A DNA stretch of 64,000 bases from Paragorgia papillata (lineage: Eukaryota > Cnidaria > Anthozoa > Scleralcyonacea > Coralliidae). Location of the stretch: contig JAWNZC010000322.1 in the NCBI GenBank assembly GCA_035771165.1, positions 3,929,501 through 3,993,500 of the forward strand, in the 5' to 3' direction. Shown piece by piece: positions 25,201 to 30,908 of the stretch. The position numbers were made by a program, and so were the translations under genes. The notes below the pieces were generated by a model that worked only from the letters and a program-made list of their open reading frames with translations, was not told where the DNA came from and ran no database searches. Numbering within the stretch: position 1 is the first letter of the stretch; each line of letters opens with the position of its first letter.

Positions 25201-26825
25201 TATACTTTAATGTACTTAAATAAATAATAGTTTTTCTCCGTTGTTTTCCACCACCATTGCATACAAAGAAAATGGCTGTTTTACTCAGCCACTGGCAATT
25301 CTGCTAGCCTGTGTGAAGACGTTCCACCCAAAAACGCACAAATTAAGAATCTACCAAATAGCAAAGAAGGCGTCAAACTCCCTACTCCCCAGAGACTACT
25401 TATACTGTAAAGTGCAGAAAATTATTCCTCATCTTAGCAATTTAAAACAGGAGAAGTTCAAGAAACTTATACATGTACAAGGTAACTATAAACTTGCAAC
25501 ATATAAATGAGTAGAAATGACTACACCAAAGACACACAGTTGTCTACTGTAGTTAAAATCCTAGCATGCAAGTACCAGTGCTGCTCGGTTTTAAATCATC
25601 TTGGCAGAAATACTAAATAACTAGAAATACATGCAACAACCCTTTGCCCACTTTTACATACATATAAGCACTCTTGATTTGTTTTTGTATATTAAATATA
25701 AATAAAAGGAAGTTGTTAGGGTCCTACTAATTACTGCCCAAGACTGCCCAGGAAGTATAAAATGCTACCTAAGAGTAAAAAATGACTGCCTGAGATGGTA
25801 CTGTATAATTATTACTGCCAGACATGGTATACATCTATATTGGATCTATTCTTTATTATACAATACCCTTGTTGCTATGCGTGTTTTCATTGGTTGTTGC
25901 CAATGATGTATTAGAGGACAGACGCATGGTCATGTCAGATCACGTCAGCTGACTTGCTTTTTTCTTTCTTCATGCCCCAAAACCCGACAGGGTTTTTTTA
26001 AAAACCTTTTAAGTTTTTGTATTGTATAAAACAAATAGATTCCATTTTTTTGTTGTCTGTTCAGTTATAGATGCACAGAAGATGTCACAACGTGGTAAGA
26101 ACATCAGTGACCCACTCGACTGCGTCTCGTGGGCCACTTTTTTGTTCTTACCACGTTGTGACGTCATCTGTGCATCTATAACTGAACAGACAACAGCAAG
26201 GAATCTATTTGTTAATTATATAAGGCATCTACATTTCATTCAAATTCCCAGGATATGCCCCCGGGGGGGGAGGGGGGGGGGATGTTGAAGTTTCAAATTG
26301 ACCAGTACATTACTTTATAAATTATAAGTTTATGTGTGTATCTACGGTCTATTGTCCATGTGTATACATGAATGTGTATTTAAAAGATACTGTATATATA
26401 ATATATTGTATTTTATGGACAGCATTATAACCATCCTGTTTCCTGTTTTCTTTCAAACGTGTGACTACACGATTGGCATTGACTTCCTACTTTTATACTT
26501 CCAAGTTCTAGAAAACTAGCAAGCTTTAAACTTAAACGCTGAATTAAAAGTACAATTAGCGATGTATTAAGTATATAATCGAGCAAAGACAAACAGATAA
26601 AAAGTAGGAAGAATTGTGTCAGTTGTCATATTGGAGTCTTGGTGGTTAATATGTTTCGTAATCGACTAATCGTAACTAATGTTTTAATAATCAGTGAGAC
26701 TCACATTCTGTACGCTGCCAGAAGTAGCCATCTTTTTCTTTCAACCAGAGTAAACCCTGTTGATCAAATGTTTCTGGAGGTTGAAGAACTATGAAAGCTA
26801 ACTCTCTCGAATTAAATCGCATCAT
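1268..26825 (-). CDS. INPP4: INPP4-type inositol polyphosphate 4-phosphatase, 5' part (PH + C2), runs off left edge
   Basis: Thirteen minus-strand exons join with consistent phases: 26825-26714, 17862-17807, 14828-14741, 13792-13699, 11028-10965, 8580-8545, 8419-8344, 7936-7818, 6308-6192, 3958-3879, 2235-2184, 1389-1360 and 1286-1268 (about 314 codons). Exons 1-4 form a PH domain that begins GLLWLKEKDGYFW and ends SESEFHDWSKRIKNA. Exon 5 is a short coiled coil (YEKLAEKLQNLREQL). Exons 7-11 form a C2 domain that I recognise as INPP4 from WARHAQTEIIE, LKLAVFDVRDR and GTITLLGWK, which match the corresponding INPP4A/B segments. INPP4 enzymes remove the 4-phosphate from PI(3,4)P2 and dampen PI3K signalling; the catalytic CX5R region is not in this window. 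Vertebrate INPP4 lacks the PH domain; from memory, invertebrate forms have it. The start is the MMRF codon pair at 26825/26822, matching the usual short N-terminus of that form. Confidence 0.88.
1360..1389 (-). CDS. INPP4: INPP4 exon 12 (30-nt microexon)
   Basis: Phase 0-0, encodes VGSPSIKRHS. Acceptor with an unbroken T tract then GCAG, donor TCG|GTAAGA. Confidence 0.7.
1856..2095. mobile_element. 240-bp MITE with 35-bp terminal inverted repeats
   Basis: Arms at 1856-1890 and 2061-2095 start CCATTGAAC and contain AACTGGAACGCTACG. TTAGGA flanks both sides (8 bp, GGTTAGGA, if the terminal GG is shared), which suits a hAT-like duplication. A larger relative is at 51005-51957. Confidence 0.7.
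2184..2235 (-). CDS. INPP4: INPP4 exon 11 (last C2 strand)
   Basis: Encodes GLDSPTPSGTITLLGWK, matching INPP4A VGNITVIGW. Acceptor TTTTTTATTTAG, donor AAG|GTTAGT. The phase agrees with exon 10. Confidence 0.85.
2236..3333. other. INPP4 intron sequence without recognised gene
   Basis: AT-rich intron. I see no coding signal on either strand and no clear repeat boundary. Confidence 0.4.
3334..3574. mobile_element. MITE family A, copy 1 (TTGACGGTAC ends)
   Basis: About 240 bp. It begins TTGACGGTACTGAAAAGATG and ends CCATTTTTTCGGTACGGTCAA. The interior is closely similar to copy 2 at 13878-14121, so this is one non-autonomous family with 20+ bp inverted ends. Confidence 0.8.
3879..3958 (-). CDS. 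INPP4: INPP4 exon 10 (C2 domain)
   Basis: Encodes MTHLGQAVCTIRDVL...KIQLSL, matching the INPP4 C2 segment LGSGTFIVKDLL. Acceptor TTTTGAAG, donor AC|GTAAGT. Confidence 0.83.
4369..4464. repeat. Small fold-back
   Basis: GTGTGATAAA at 4369-4378 is inverted at 4455-4464. A second inverted pair (CGTTAAA / TTTAACG) lies inside. Confidence 0.4.
4465..5853. other. INPP4 intron, no gene seen
   Basis: AT-rich, with a 12-C run near 4727. Open frames here are short and have no family resemblance. Confidence 0.4.
5854..5915. repeat. Palindrome with CACGAG...CCGAGTG core (1)
   Basis: Arms GTGTTTTATCAGAT / ATCTGATAAAACAC. The loop core at 5875-5895 reads CACGAGGGCGCAGCCCGAGTG. Confidence 0.75.
5967..6045 (+). 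repeat. 31-bp tandem repeat, about 2.5 copies
   Basis: The unit begins TTCATTAGTATTCTTTATAT and repeats without change, consistent with recent duplication. Confidence 0.8.
6192..6308 (-). CDS. INPP4: INPP4 exon 9 (C2 domain)
   Basis: 117-nt phase 0-0 exon encoding QKSDPYFLTTVVV...RLKLAVFDVRDRDKVE, matching the INPP4 region ending VKLSVYDVKDR. Acceptor GTTTTTAG, donor GAG|GTATAG. Confidence 0.87.
6673..6769. repeat. Perfect 44-bp inverted repeat with 9-nt loop
   Basis: Left arm 6673-6716 and right arm 6726-6769 are exact reverse complements. The arms start TAGACTGAAAGCCAGCC and meet at CACTCGCT / AGCGAGTG. It is GC-rich relative to its surroundings. Confidence 0.9.
7818..7936 (-). CDS. INPP4: INPP4 exon 8 (C2 domain)
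   Basis: Encodes CNALKPTTENRFPNAFVIVS and WARHAQTEIIE, the most diagnostic INPP4 stretch in the window. Acceptor TTTTTAAG, donor GAG|GTGAGT. Confidence 0.9.
8344..8419 (-). CDS. INPP4: INPP4 exon 7 (Ser-rich linker and start of C2)
   Basis: Encodes PITPPIDSSSSTASDNDDP followed by LLEISI, which aligns with the start of the INPP4 C2 domain. Donor ATAG|GTAAAT. Confidence 0.83.
8545..8580 (-). CDS. INPP4: INPP4 exon 6 (linker)
   Basis: 36-nt phase 0-0 exon encoding DPLPDSHPLARK. Supported mainly by good splice sites and by phase agreement with both neighbours. Confidence 0.75.
8643..8704. repeat. Palindrome with 15-bp arms (core family)
   Basis: CCGTGTTGTATCGGA is mirrored at 8690-8704. The loop contains CTCGAGCTGAAGGCAAGAG, a reverse-orientation relative of the shared core. 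Confidence 0.65.
8779..8885 (+). repeat. Left copy of a ~110-bp direct repeat flanking a minisatellite
   Basis: Begins near AGCAATGGTATAGCAAGCG and runs through GCGGGAATGGCCGTCAACAT to TATTTATCTATCATCT. It is nearly identical to 9596-9705. Confidence 0.8.
8890..9605 (+). repeat. ~0.7-kb minisatellite, 9-bp unit AAACGTAGC
   Basis: About 80 units with variants AAACGTAGT, AAAGGTAGC, AATGGTAGC and AATCGTAGC. Because the unit is 9 bp and stop-free in several frames, long open frames appear on both strands (KRS, NVA, LLR and ATF-type repeats). I treat these as artefacts of the array, which lies in an INPP4 intron. Confidence 0.9.
9596..9705 (+). repeat. Right copy of the ~110-bp flanking direct repeat
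   Basis: Near-identical to 8779-8885. The array and its flanks therefore form a repeat-array-repeat structure. Confidence 0.8.
9999..10795. mobile_element. ~800-bp fold-back element
   Basis: Outer ends read AATTAAAGTGCC and GGGGCACTTTTAATT. Long inner arms match imperfectly, for example GCATGTGATGACGTAAG near 10138 against its complement near 10640, and GGTCTGGAAAC against GTTTCCAGACC. No coding capacity. Lies in an INPP4 intron. Confidence 0.75.
10965..11028 (-). CDS. INPP4: INPP4 exon 5 (coiled coil)
   Basis: Encodes a 21-residue leucine-rich helix ending TEMTGE, which joins in phase to DPL of the next exon. Acceptor TACTACAG, donor GAG|GTAAGC. Confidence 0.83.
11319..11467. repeat. AATTATTG palindrome, copy 1
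   Basis: Ends CAATTATTGGA and TTCAATAATTG. Inner arms ATCGTGATTTGTCAGT and ACTGACAAATCACGAT. Core TGCCGATGCCGAAGGCAGAG at 11381-11400. Confidence 0.75.
12213..12347. repeat. AATTATTG palindrome, copy 2
   Basis: Arms include AAGAATTATCCAG / CTGGATAATTCTT and outer CAATTATTGGA / TCCAATAATT. Core CGCCTCAGCCTTCGG near 12273-12287. Confidence 0.7.
12758..13029. repeat. ~270-bp repeat with fold-back, copy 1
   Basis: Begins TAAAATAGAGTGGTTTATTG. A terminal fold-back at 12899-13029 has arms ACATGGATGTTTGGAAATAT and its complement, and core CTCACTCGTTCGCTTTGCTC. A second copy is at 58881-59145 in the TIR gene. Confidence 0.8.
13055..13410 (+). mobile_element. tRNA-like SINE interrupted by a hAT-like MITE
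   Basis: A-box-like GTGACTCAGTAGTTAGAGC near 13067 and B-box-like GAGTTTGATTCC near 13390 become correctly spaced once the insertion at 13091-13338 is removed. Confidence 0.5.
13091..13338. mobile_element. hAT-like MITE with 8-bp target duplication
   Basis: GCACTGCA flanks both ends (13083-13090 and 13339-13346). Ends CCAGGGCCGCC and AGCGGCCT are imperfectly inverted. Contains a C17 tract near 13310. Confidence 0.7.
13699..13792 (-). CDS. INPP4: INPP4 exon 4 (PH C-terminal helix)
   Basis: Encodes FDEQDENQQYHFAANSES followed by FHDWSKRIKNA, a PH terminal helix with the conserved tryptophan. Acceptor GTTTTTAG, donor GAG|GTACGG. Confidence 0.85.
13878..14121. mobile_element. MITE family A, copy 2
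   Basis: Begins TTGACGGTACCGAAAAAGAT and ends CATCTTTTTCGGTACGGTCAA. Homologous throughout to 3334-3574. Confidence 0.85.
14226..14444. mobile_element. Fold-back with ~75-bp arms
   Basis: CAATCTCGTTCCCAGAGCCC and onward is mirrored at the right end (GGGCTCTGGGAACGAGATTG), near-perfect across about 75 bp, with a spacer of roughly 70 bp. Confidence 0.85.
14741..14828 (-). CDS. INPP4: INPP4 exon 3 (PH domain)
   Basis: Encodes TSELAGLIVLEKC...RYAFSI. Acceptor TTTTTTCAG, donor ATTG|GTTAGT, ending phase 1. Confidence 0.83.
15100..15270. repeat. Degenerate short tandem repeats
   Basis: Repeated variants of CGCTACATTGTAAGACG. Imperfect and without coding potential. Confidence 0.4.
15271..16020. 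other. INPP4 intron, no gene recognised
   Basis: A minus-strand open frame at 15563-15820 has no recognised family, and none of its possible donors fits the phase of INPP4 exon 3. I leave it as intronic. Confidence 0.35.
16021..16365. mobile_element. hAT-like MITE (345 bp)
   Basis: Ends CAGTGCCGGATTAACC and GGTTATCCGTCCACTG are inverted. Flanks TTTGTAAT and TTTGTAAC agree at 7 of 8 positions, as expected for an ageing hAT target duplication. Confidence 0.8.
16503..16638. repeat. Palindrome with ~52-bp arms
   Basis: Arms from TATAGTTTAAGTGGGCTCAC to CAACTGTCAGTTT, with complement at 16584-16638. Loop GCGATCTTCAGGCGACGCG. Confidence 0.8.
17588..17613. repeat. GC-rich palindrome
   Basis: TGCCAGCGCGAT / ATCGCGCTGGCA, followed by a GCGAGCGCGAGCGCGATCGC run. 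A small GC spike in AT-rich DNA. Confidence 0.5.
17807..17862 (-). CDS. INPP4: INPP4 exon 2 (PH domain)
   Basis: 56-nt exon encoding RWCRLKGNLLFYCKGSDK, the typical second and third PH strands. Acceptor TTCAG, donor AAG|GTACAT. The intron before it (17863-26713) holds the gypsy element. Confidence 0.83.
18310..18479 (-). repeat. 3' LTR of the gypsy element
   Basis: 170 bp, TGTAAAATAAGG...TATTCTACA on the plus strand. Matches the two parts of the split 5' LTR. Confidence 0.92.
18480..18501 (-). promoter_or_regulatory. Polypurine tract
   Basis: On the minus strand, AAAAGACAGGAGAGAGAG lies just upstream of the 3' LTR. It would prime plus-strand DNA synthesis. Confidence 0.75.
18520..22677 (-). 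CDS. pol: Gypsy pol polyprotein (PR-RT-RNaseH-IN)
   Basis: An uninterrupted 1385-codon frame. Aspartic protease DTGA at residues 41-44. Reverse transcriptase with VYLDD (YLDD at 483-486). RNase H with VDTDAS near 630 and TDHN near 697, ending ADGLSR. Integrase zinc motif with H865, H872, C902 and C905, and catalytic D934, D994 and E1030 (35 residues between the last two). A GPY/F-type module follows at KWDGPYI. The tail contains three SVLQR-type Pro/Ser repeats and no chromodomain. The first codon listed is GTG; the frame is also open upstream to 22788, so translation more likely enters by -1 frameshift from gag. Confidence 0.95.
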   Translation of the reverse strand: MNPPVPLKIETSPWKVSSAMTSDAVFTVCEVNGKQVTALVDTGAAVTLIHRDIFNRSKRTNTKTRAATRAIVGANNSPLSVHLIAEMDIKLAGIIVNHEVQVCDDLAQDMLVGTDILKPNKVIIDFATGTLTAKGKKDSLIFKPSREVCRVIVAESITIPPHSMTNIVGKVDGKTSVDHTTGVLEPETRFEERYSTGILKVAATVKDGTIPIRVFNPQAKPQRIYRGSTIGQLHPLLEDEEEDTPSSYKVIHNNLPSETVNTCYMTTAKNENLKEEMASLFKIENPRIPEIEKNRVYDILARHSPAISRGPNDLGRLSTVKHTIVTGDTPPVRVPPRRLPFHKREEVRQEVEAMLKSDIIEPSCSPWCSPVVLVAKKDGSRRFCVDYRKLNEVTKKDVYPLPRCEDILHTITGAAYFTHLDLVRGYWQLDVEENDKEKTAFSTLDGHYQFQKMPFGLTNAPATFQRAMNNVLHGLNWLDCLVYLDDIVVFAPTLEEHHRKLELVLQRLEESGLNLNAKKCHFLKEKTALLGHVVSRNGVSTDPEKVKAIASWPAPHDVSSLRSFLGCVGYYRQFIPHYANIAAPLYKLEQKGTAYTWSLECQTAFQTLKRKLTTAPVLAYPQFDIPFLVDTDASNVGLGAVLSQFQNGQERVIAYAAKSLSKAERNYSTTRKELLAMVWGLEHFEPYLLGRQFVARTDHNALKWLRNFKNPKGQVARWLERLSEFDFTVQHRAGRQHGNADGLSRIPITEDPKNNPNQPQEVSAVKAKSIPSQDSECVLSNVAQRQKEDPALRQTISWLHAGNRPPREEIAHAGPVLGSLWSQFSRLKILNELLYREFESEDGKSKIMQLVIPEAMTDEVLKALHDLPSSGHLGINKMTEKVRQRYYWKGWRVDVEDYCRRCQKCAEHNSPRRKAKAPLITSSTGHPMERVAIDVIGPLPISTRGNRFILVVCDYFTKWPEAYPIPDHKATTVASKLLGEWISRYGLMQSLHLDQGREFESDIFQSLMKLLGIHKTRTTPYHPQSDGLVERFNRTLKNMLAKIVDDNQKEWDSWIPQTLLAYRTSVQSSIGVTPYRMMFGKEARLPIDLLVDGEPAQESPQPMSDYLKTQKLKFQSAYELARKNGRVSVRRYKDYYDTRSTDDTFQVGDRVWRQSHSRKKGLSSKLAVKWDGPYIIIKRITDAVYRLKKEKGRKRVVTHFNCLKKGYSGKEVRAGNTQPPEVKTEKNTQHQKNQTPRSNPQLAMQPSTSQISDDEDSDEEWVIDTGVNPNIPVLQRSPPTVTSNPTTPEPDQSENERPSYSSVLQRPPPSLTTASNPNTPEMNQSDDGRPSYSSVLQRSPPSPTMGETVGQSIQRRSEDSTRSRRIRKPPNWANDYVFRTKTMNK
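22674..23607 (-). pseudogene. gag: Gypsy gag, disrupted
   Basis: Starts ATGGCTACC just after the primer site and begins with a coiled-coil-like MATEQDLRDEIDKLTTR. The gag core is recognisable. A CX2CX4HX4C zinc knuckle (CYLCGKLGHFKRDC) lies near 22728-22769, and the frame ends with TGA at 22674-22676. Two lesions are visible: an in-frame TAA at 23296-23298, and a one-base frame change near 22870-22890 (the knuckle is read in a different frame from the gag core). This copy is unlikely to make full Gag. Confidence 0.85.
22704..22710 (-). promoter_or_regulatory. GGGAAAC slippery heptamer in gag/pol overlap
   Basis: Read on the minus strand, G GGA AAC is correctly phased to the gag zinc-knuckle frame. 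A -1 shift there enters the pol frame, which is open past this point. The heptamer type is known from retroviral -1 frameshift sites. Confidence 0.65.
23609..23621 (-). promoter_or_regulatory. Primer binding site, tRNA-Leu type
   Basis: TGGTGGCAGCGGT one base inside the 5' LTR is complementary to the 3' end of a tRNA-Leu (…CCGCTGCCA plus CCA), as I recall that tRNA. Confidence 0.7.
23623..24843 (-). repeat. 5' LTR of the gypsy element, split by an insertion
   Basis: The parts 23623-23739 (117 bp) and 24791-24843 (53 bp) together equal the 170-bp 3' LTR. The break is at AACTTAT. Confidence 0.9.
23740..24790. mobile_element. ~1.05-kb insertion within the 5' LTR
   Basis: Begins CTCCTTCTCGTCCGGCCCAG. 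AACTTAT on the left and AACTAT on the right suggest a 6-7 bp target duplication. I see no clear terminal repeats or coding region, so the class is unknown. It must be younger than the gypsy insertion. Confidence 0.7.
25418..25846 (+). pseudogene. Duplicated fragment of COMMD5 exon 1 and intron 1
   Basis: Near-copy of 27454-27905. It carries the exon end (KIIPHLSNLKQEKFKKLI) with a GTACAA insertion before the donor, and the following intron sequence including GGAAGTTGTTAGGG. The start codon and first half of the exon are absent, so it is probably not functional. Confidence 0.8.
26051..26195. repeat. Palindrome with ~53-bp arms (core family)
   Basis: Arms TGTTGTCTGTTCAGTTATAG and onward, with complement at 26142-26195. 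Loop CCCACTCGACTGCGTCTCGTG is the core in reverse orientation. Confidence 0.8.
26714..26825 (-). CDS. INPP4: INPP4 coding exon 1 (start; first PH strand)
   Basis: Starts ATGATG, ends phase 1 at donor AGC|GTACAG. An alternative donor 15 nt downstream (GTGAGT) would create a stop at the junction with exon 2, so the GTAC donor is preferred. An out-of-frame upstream ATG lies at about 26871. Confidence 0.8.
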
Positions 26826-27378
26826 AAACACTTCGCCTCTCTCGACATTTCCGATCTGATCCAGCAGAACATGACCTGGAATGTCGACGAGAAGAAATTA
26901 ACAAGCTGAATTTACAATCGCTCAAAAGAGCTTTCCCTCGGGCGATATCAATGGGTGGTCCAAAAAAAACAATAAAAAATTGTAGAGATTTGGAAGTAAT
27001 ACAGTAATCCTGACTTTCTATATTGTCCTCTTCTTGATACTAGCAAAAGGCTGGTTTGATATTTTTTAAAAAGCCTTTTGGAACATTGGATTGAGCGTTA
27101 ATTAAATGGGGAATATATATTATATTCACCAAATCCAGTGCATTGGATTTCTAAATGTTGAAATTGTCGCATTATGTAATAAATCAATGCTTCTTGTTTA
27201 TCCATATATTTCAAAATCTGAGTATAAACAAAAAAATTTAATAATTTACATGTAACAATGTTTATAATCAATTTTAACTGGGATGGCAACTGTCGGATGA
27301 TGTCGGATTGTGTCGGACATCAATCGGGTCAAGAAATTGTTTCAGGGGGGGATAGTCAAAAGAACAACAAATATCAAC
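26826..27378. promoter_or_regulatory. Divergent INPP4/COMMD5 promoter region
   Basis: 553 bp between the two start codons, transcribed outward on both sides. No TATA box or CpG cluster stands out. A regulatory role is inferred only from layout. Confidence 0.5.
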
Positions 27379-27520
27379 ATGGCGCGAGAGCGAAGTGGAA
27401 CTCAGCCATTTCAAGGTGATAGTATTCTTTTCCATGGATCAAAGGTACCTGCAGAAGTGCGGAAAATTATTCCTCATCTTAGCAATTTAAAACTGGAGAA
27501 GTTCAAGAAACTTATACAAG
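27379..27520 (+). CDS. COMMD5: COMMD5 exon 1
   Basis: Start ATGGCGCGAGAG, ends CAAG|GTAACT in phase 1. Encodes 47 residues ending EKFKKLIQ. Confidence 0.9.
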
Positions 27521-30500
27521 GTAACTATAAAACTTACAACCTATAAATGACTACACCAAAGACACGCAGTCGTGACGTCGATAGCATGCAACTAGTGCTG
27601 CTCGGTTTAAATCATCTTGGCAGAAATATATTAACTAAAAATACATGCAACAACCCTTTGCCCACTTTTGCACGCATTTTTGTAAATACCCCCCCCCCCC
27701 CCCCCCCCCCTTATTAAGATTAAATATAAATAAAAGGAAGTTGTTAGGGACTTAGGGTCCTACTAATTACTACCTGAGACTGCCCGGGAAGTATAAAATG
27801 ACTGCCCAAGATTGCCTGGGAGTAAAAAATAACTGCCTGGGAGTAAAAAATAACTGCCTGAGATGGTACAGTATATTACTGCCAAAGACAGTATACATCT
27901 ATATTCGAGGCCTTATATAATGCGGGTATCAGCGGCCATCCCGAGGGGTCGACCCCAGGGGCATTTGTCAAAGAAACCTTCACAAATGGATGTTAAAACC
28001 CCTATAGTGGGGACAAATAATGCAACAAAACATTAGACTAGTATGCATAGTATTAGTGTGATAAACAGTGTAATAAGTGGTTATGTAACAATGTAGAAGC
28101 ATTTAACCCTTACCAGAGTACCAATGGTTTCCCTATTGACAAGTAAAATCATCTGGCGTTAGTCACAGTAAATTACTAGAGTAGGTGTTTGGCACTGAAA
28201 GGGTTAAGAAGTTTACAAAATAAGCCACGCACTGCAGGGTTCTGCTCAGGAGCATGTGAGTGCCGGTACATGTACCTACAGGCCCAGGGGCTCAACCTCC
28301 CCCCCTGAGAATATGTGAAAATTAGTAATCTGAAAATGATATTTTCCAAATGTGAGCAAGTGAAATTCATAATCCTTTACATCATGTGTCTCACAATTTT
28401 GTCAGACTAAATATTACTATAAGTATTAAGTACTTATTTATTATATATTTATATATACAGTACATGCTAGAATATACAGCATGACGAATTATCTACGTAA
28501 AGCTAATCAATGCCGGTGTATCATCTTACAGGCATTAATAAACAAAGTGCAAAGTGATTAGAGCCTTACCCAAGTATCAGAATTCACCGAATCACAAGTC
28601 TGGTAGCTAATATTTTGTGCGTTGTGGTGCTGAATTTCGCCAAATAATATTGTTTCAATAAAAAAAAAATTCACCAAGGACAAAAAAATACAAAATGATG
28701 TATATTAATTGAAAGATATATAAAAAATACAACACATGGAGTTTTCTTATTGCATATTTCGAGTGCCGGGTGGAAGGGTCCGTTTTGGCATGAGTGCTGG
28801 GTGGCACTGCTGAGTGCCAGGCACCACCGCCCGGCACCGCCCACTGTGGGCAGAACCCTGGCACTGACATGTTTTAATGTAAAATATAAAAGTGAATTTA
28901 TACAGTTTTCAGTTTGCTTACTTTTTTTTTAAGTTTGGCCCTTTTCAATTGCCATGTCCCTTCGGGGGCAGGGTACGAGGTTGTGATCAACGCTGAACCA
29001 TGTGACAGCTATAAGCAAATCCTGAGGGTATGTCCCCAGGGATGTTTTGCTGGCAAGCAAAAGCCCCCTAATTCCCCGGCCTCTGGAGCACGTTTTGGCA
29101 ACAAATTCCTTGCCACACCTGTGGGTTGCCCTTGGGTTCCGTGGGGTCAACCCTCTGGGATGGCCACTGATACCCGCATAATAAAGAATAGATTCACATT
29201 TACAGCAAACTGCAGTTTGAAATCAGCAGTTAGCCTCGCAGGCTACAGTTAGCCATTAGAAGTTAGGACAATTTGTACAGTACGTTAAGATTGAAAGCTG
29301 TGATTTGCTGTATATATGAATTCAAAATAAACAGCAATCTTAACTTGCTGGGCTAATATATTAAACATAGCAAGTGTGGTATGAAGTGTCATGAAAACAG
29401 CTCCTGTAGGATTTTTGTCCTAAAGTTGATTTTTTTCCCTTTTTGAGTTGACTAGATGTCAAACTATCAGAAAATTATCGGGTTCAAATTTTCAACCTTT
29501 CGATATACAGGGAGGTTGAGAGCTTGGAAAATTTGAATTGCATTTTCTGATAGTGTGATGCCTAGTCAACTCAAAAAAACTGAAAAAAGAAACAGAAATC
29601 AACAGTATACTGATGTTTCAAGTGGAGCCCTTCATAATAGTGTAATGTGATGAAACCAAAATAAAATTTGGCTTTTATGAGCCCAATTTAATTCATCCAC
29701 ACAGCCTTAACAAACGTTTTTTAAATTATTAGGTCTTGCACTTTATACTGTATATGGTGAATAAATACGAGTTTTTTCCCTTTAATTTATGGCCCAAGAG
29801 CAAAGCTTGAGTCCCACCTTTGTTGATTTTTCTAATGAATGGTCTGCTGCAAAGACAAGGCCATTGTGAAAACCTGGAGCAGCAGTGTAACAGGACCAGA
29901 TGCCCCCCCTCAGGACCAGATGCCCCCCCTCAGGACCAGATGCCCCCCTTGTGAAATCCTTTAAAATACTTCGTAACACTCATGCAAATTCTAGCAAGGG
30001 AATTTACCCCATTAAGACCCTAGCATACACAGTATGTGCCAATGGCGAAATCTCTTCTAATTACATGTAACTAATACATTGGAGGGTGTACAGTAGCTCT
30101 GTCGGAGAGGGGTTTGCGCTGGGTCTTATTGGTAGAGCAGCCCCAGACAAGCCTAAACTCGCCAACTAACTAGTTGCACAGTTGCTGAGAATTACCCTCT
30201 CCTACAAGAACTACTGTCACACATAAAGTGGAAAAATAACTTACCACCGTGGAGGACCAACCCCCAAACTAACATACCGACATAGGACCATGCCAGTCGC
30301 GGGAGAAGGAGTAACGAAAACCAGGTGGACGACCGCGGGCCAACGCAGCCACACGATGACCAACATCGGTGCAAGCGACCACGCGCGGAGCAAACTATGA
30401 GGACACCCACAGACGACAACAACTGCAATGATAAGGACAGCAAGGCGGGAGCCCGCGCCAACGCAGGCCACCAGTACAAGCAAACACAAGCAACACAGAA

Positions 30501-30877
30501 TAACCCCAGCGATGCTGAGGGGCACATTTAACATGGACAGCAGCCGGAGCAGCCGGGAAGCCAGCCAGACCTGCTGGTGTACGCAACACCTGACAGGAAG
30601 CAGACCTGGAGTAGCCAGGGACACACACACCCTACGTACGTTATCACCCGACGTAACCGGGGAACAGACCAGATGTACTGGCGCGAACACACAAGTGAGC
30701 AGGCGGGGTGGTGGTGAGGACGACCAGTGGTAGATACGCTGAAAACAATCCCACCCAGCTGACAGGCCGGTGGCTTAAAGCACCCATGCAGTCCCCAACG
30801 ACTGTCCAGCAGCAGCAAGCACAAATACAGTCCCCCAACGACTGTACGGCAGCAGAAACCCCAGAACCGGACGATCC

Positions 30878-30908
<31 letters not shown>

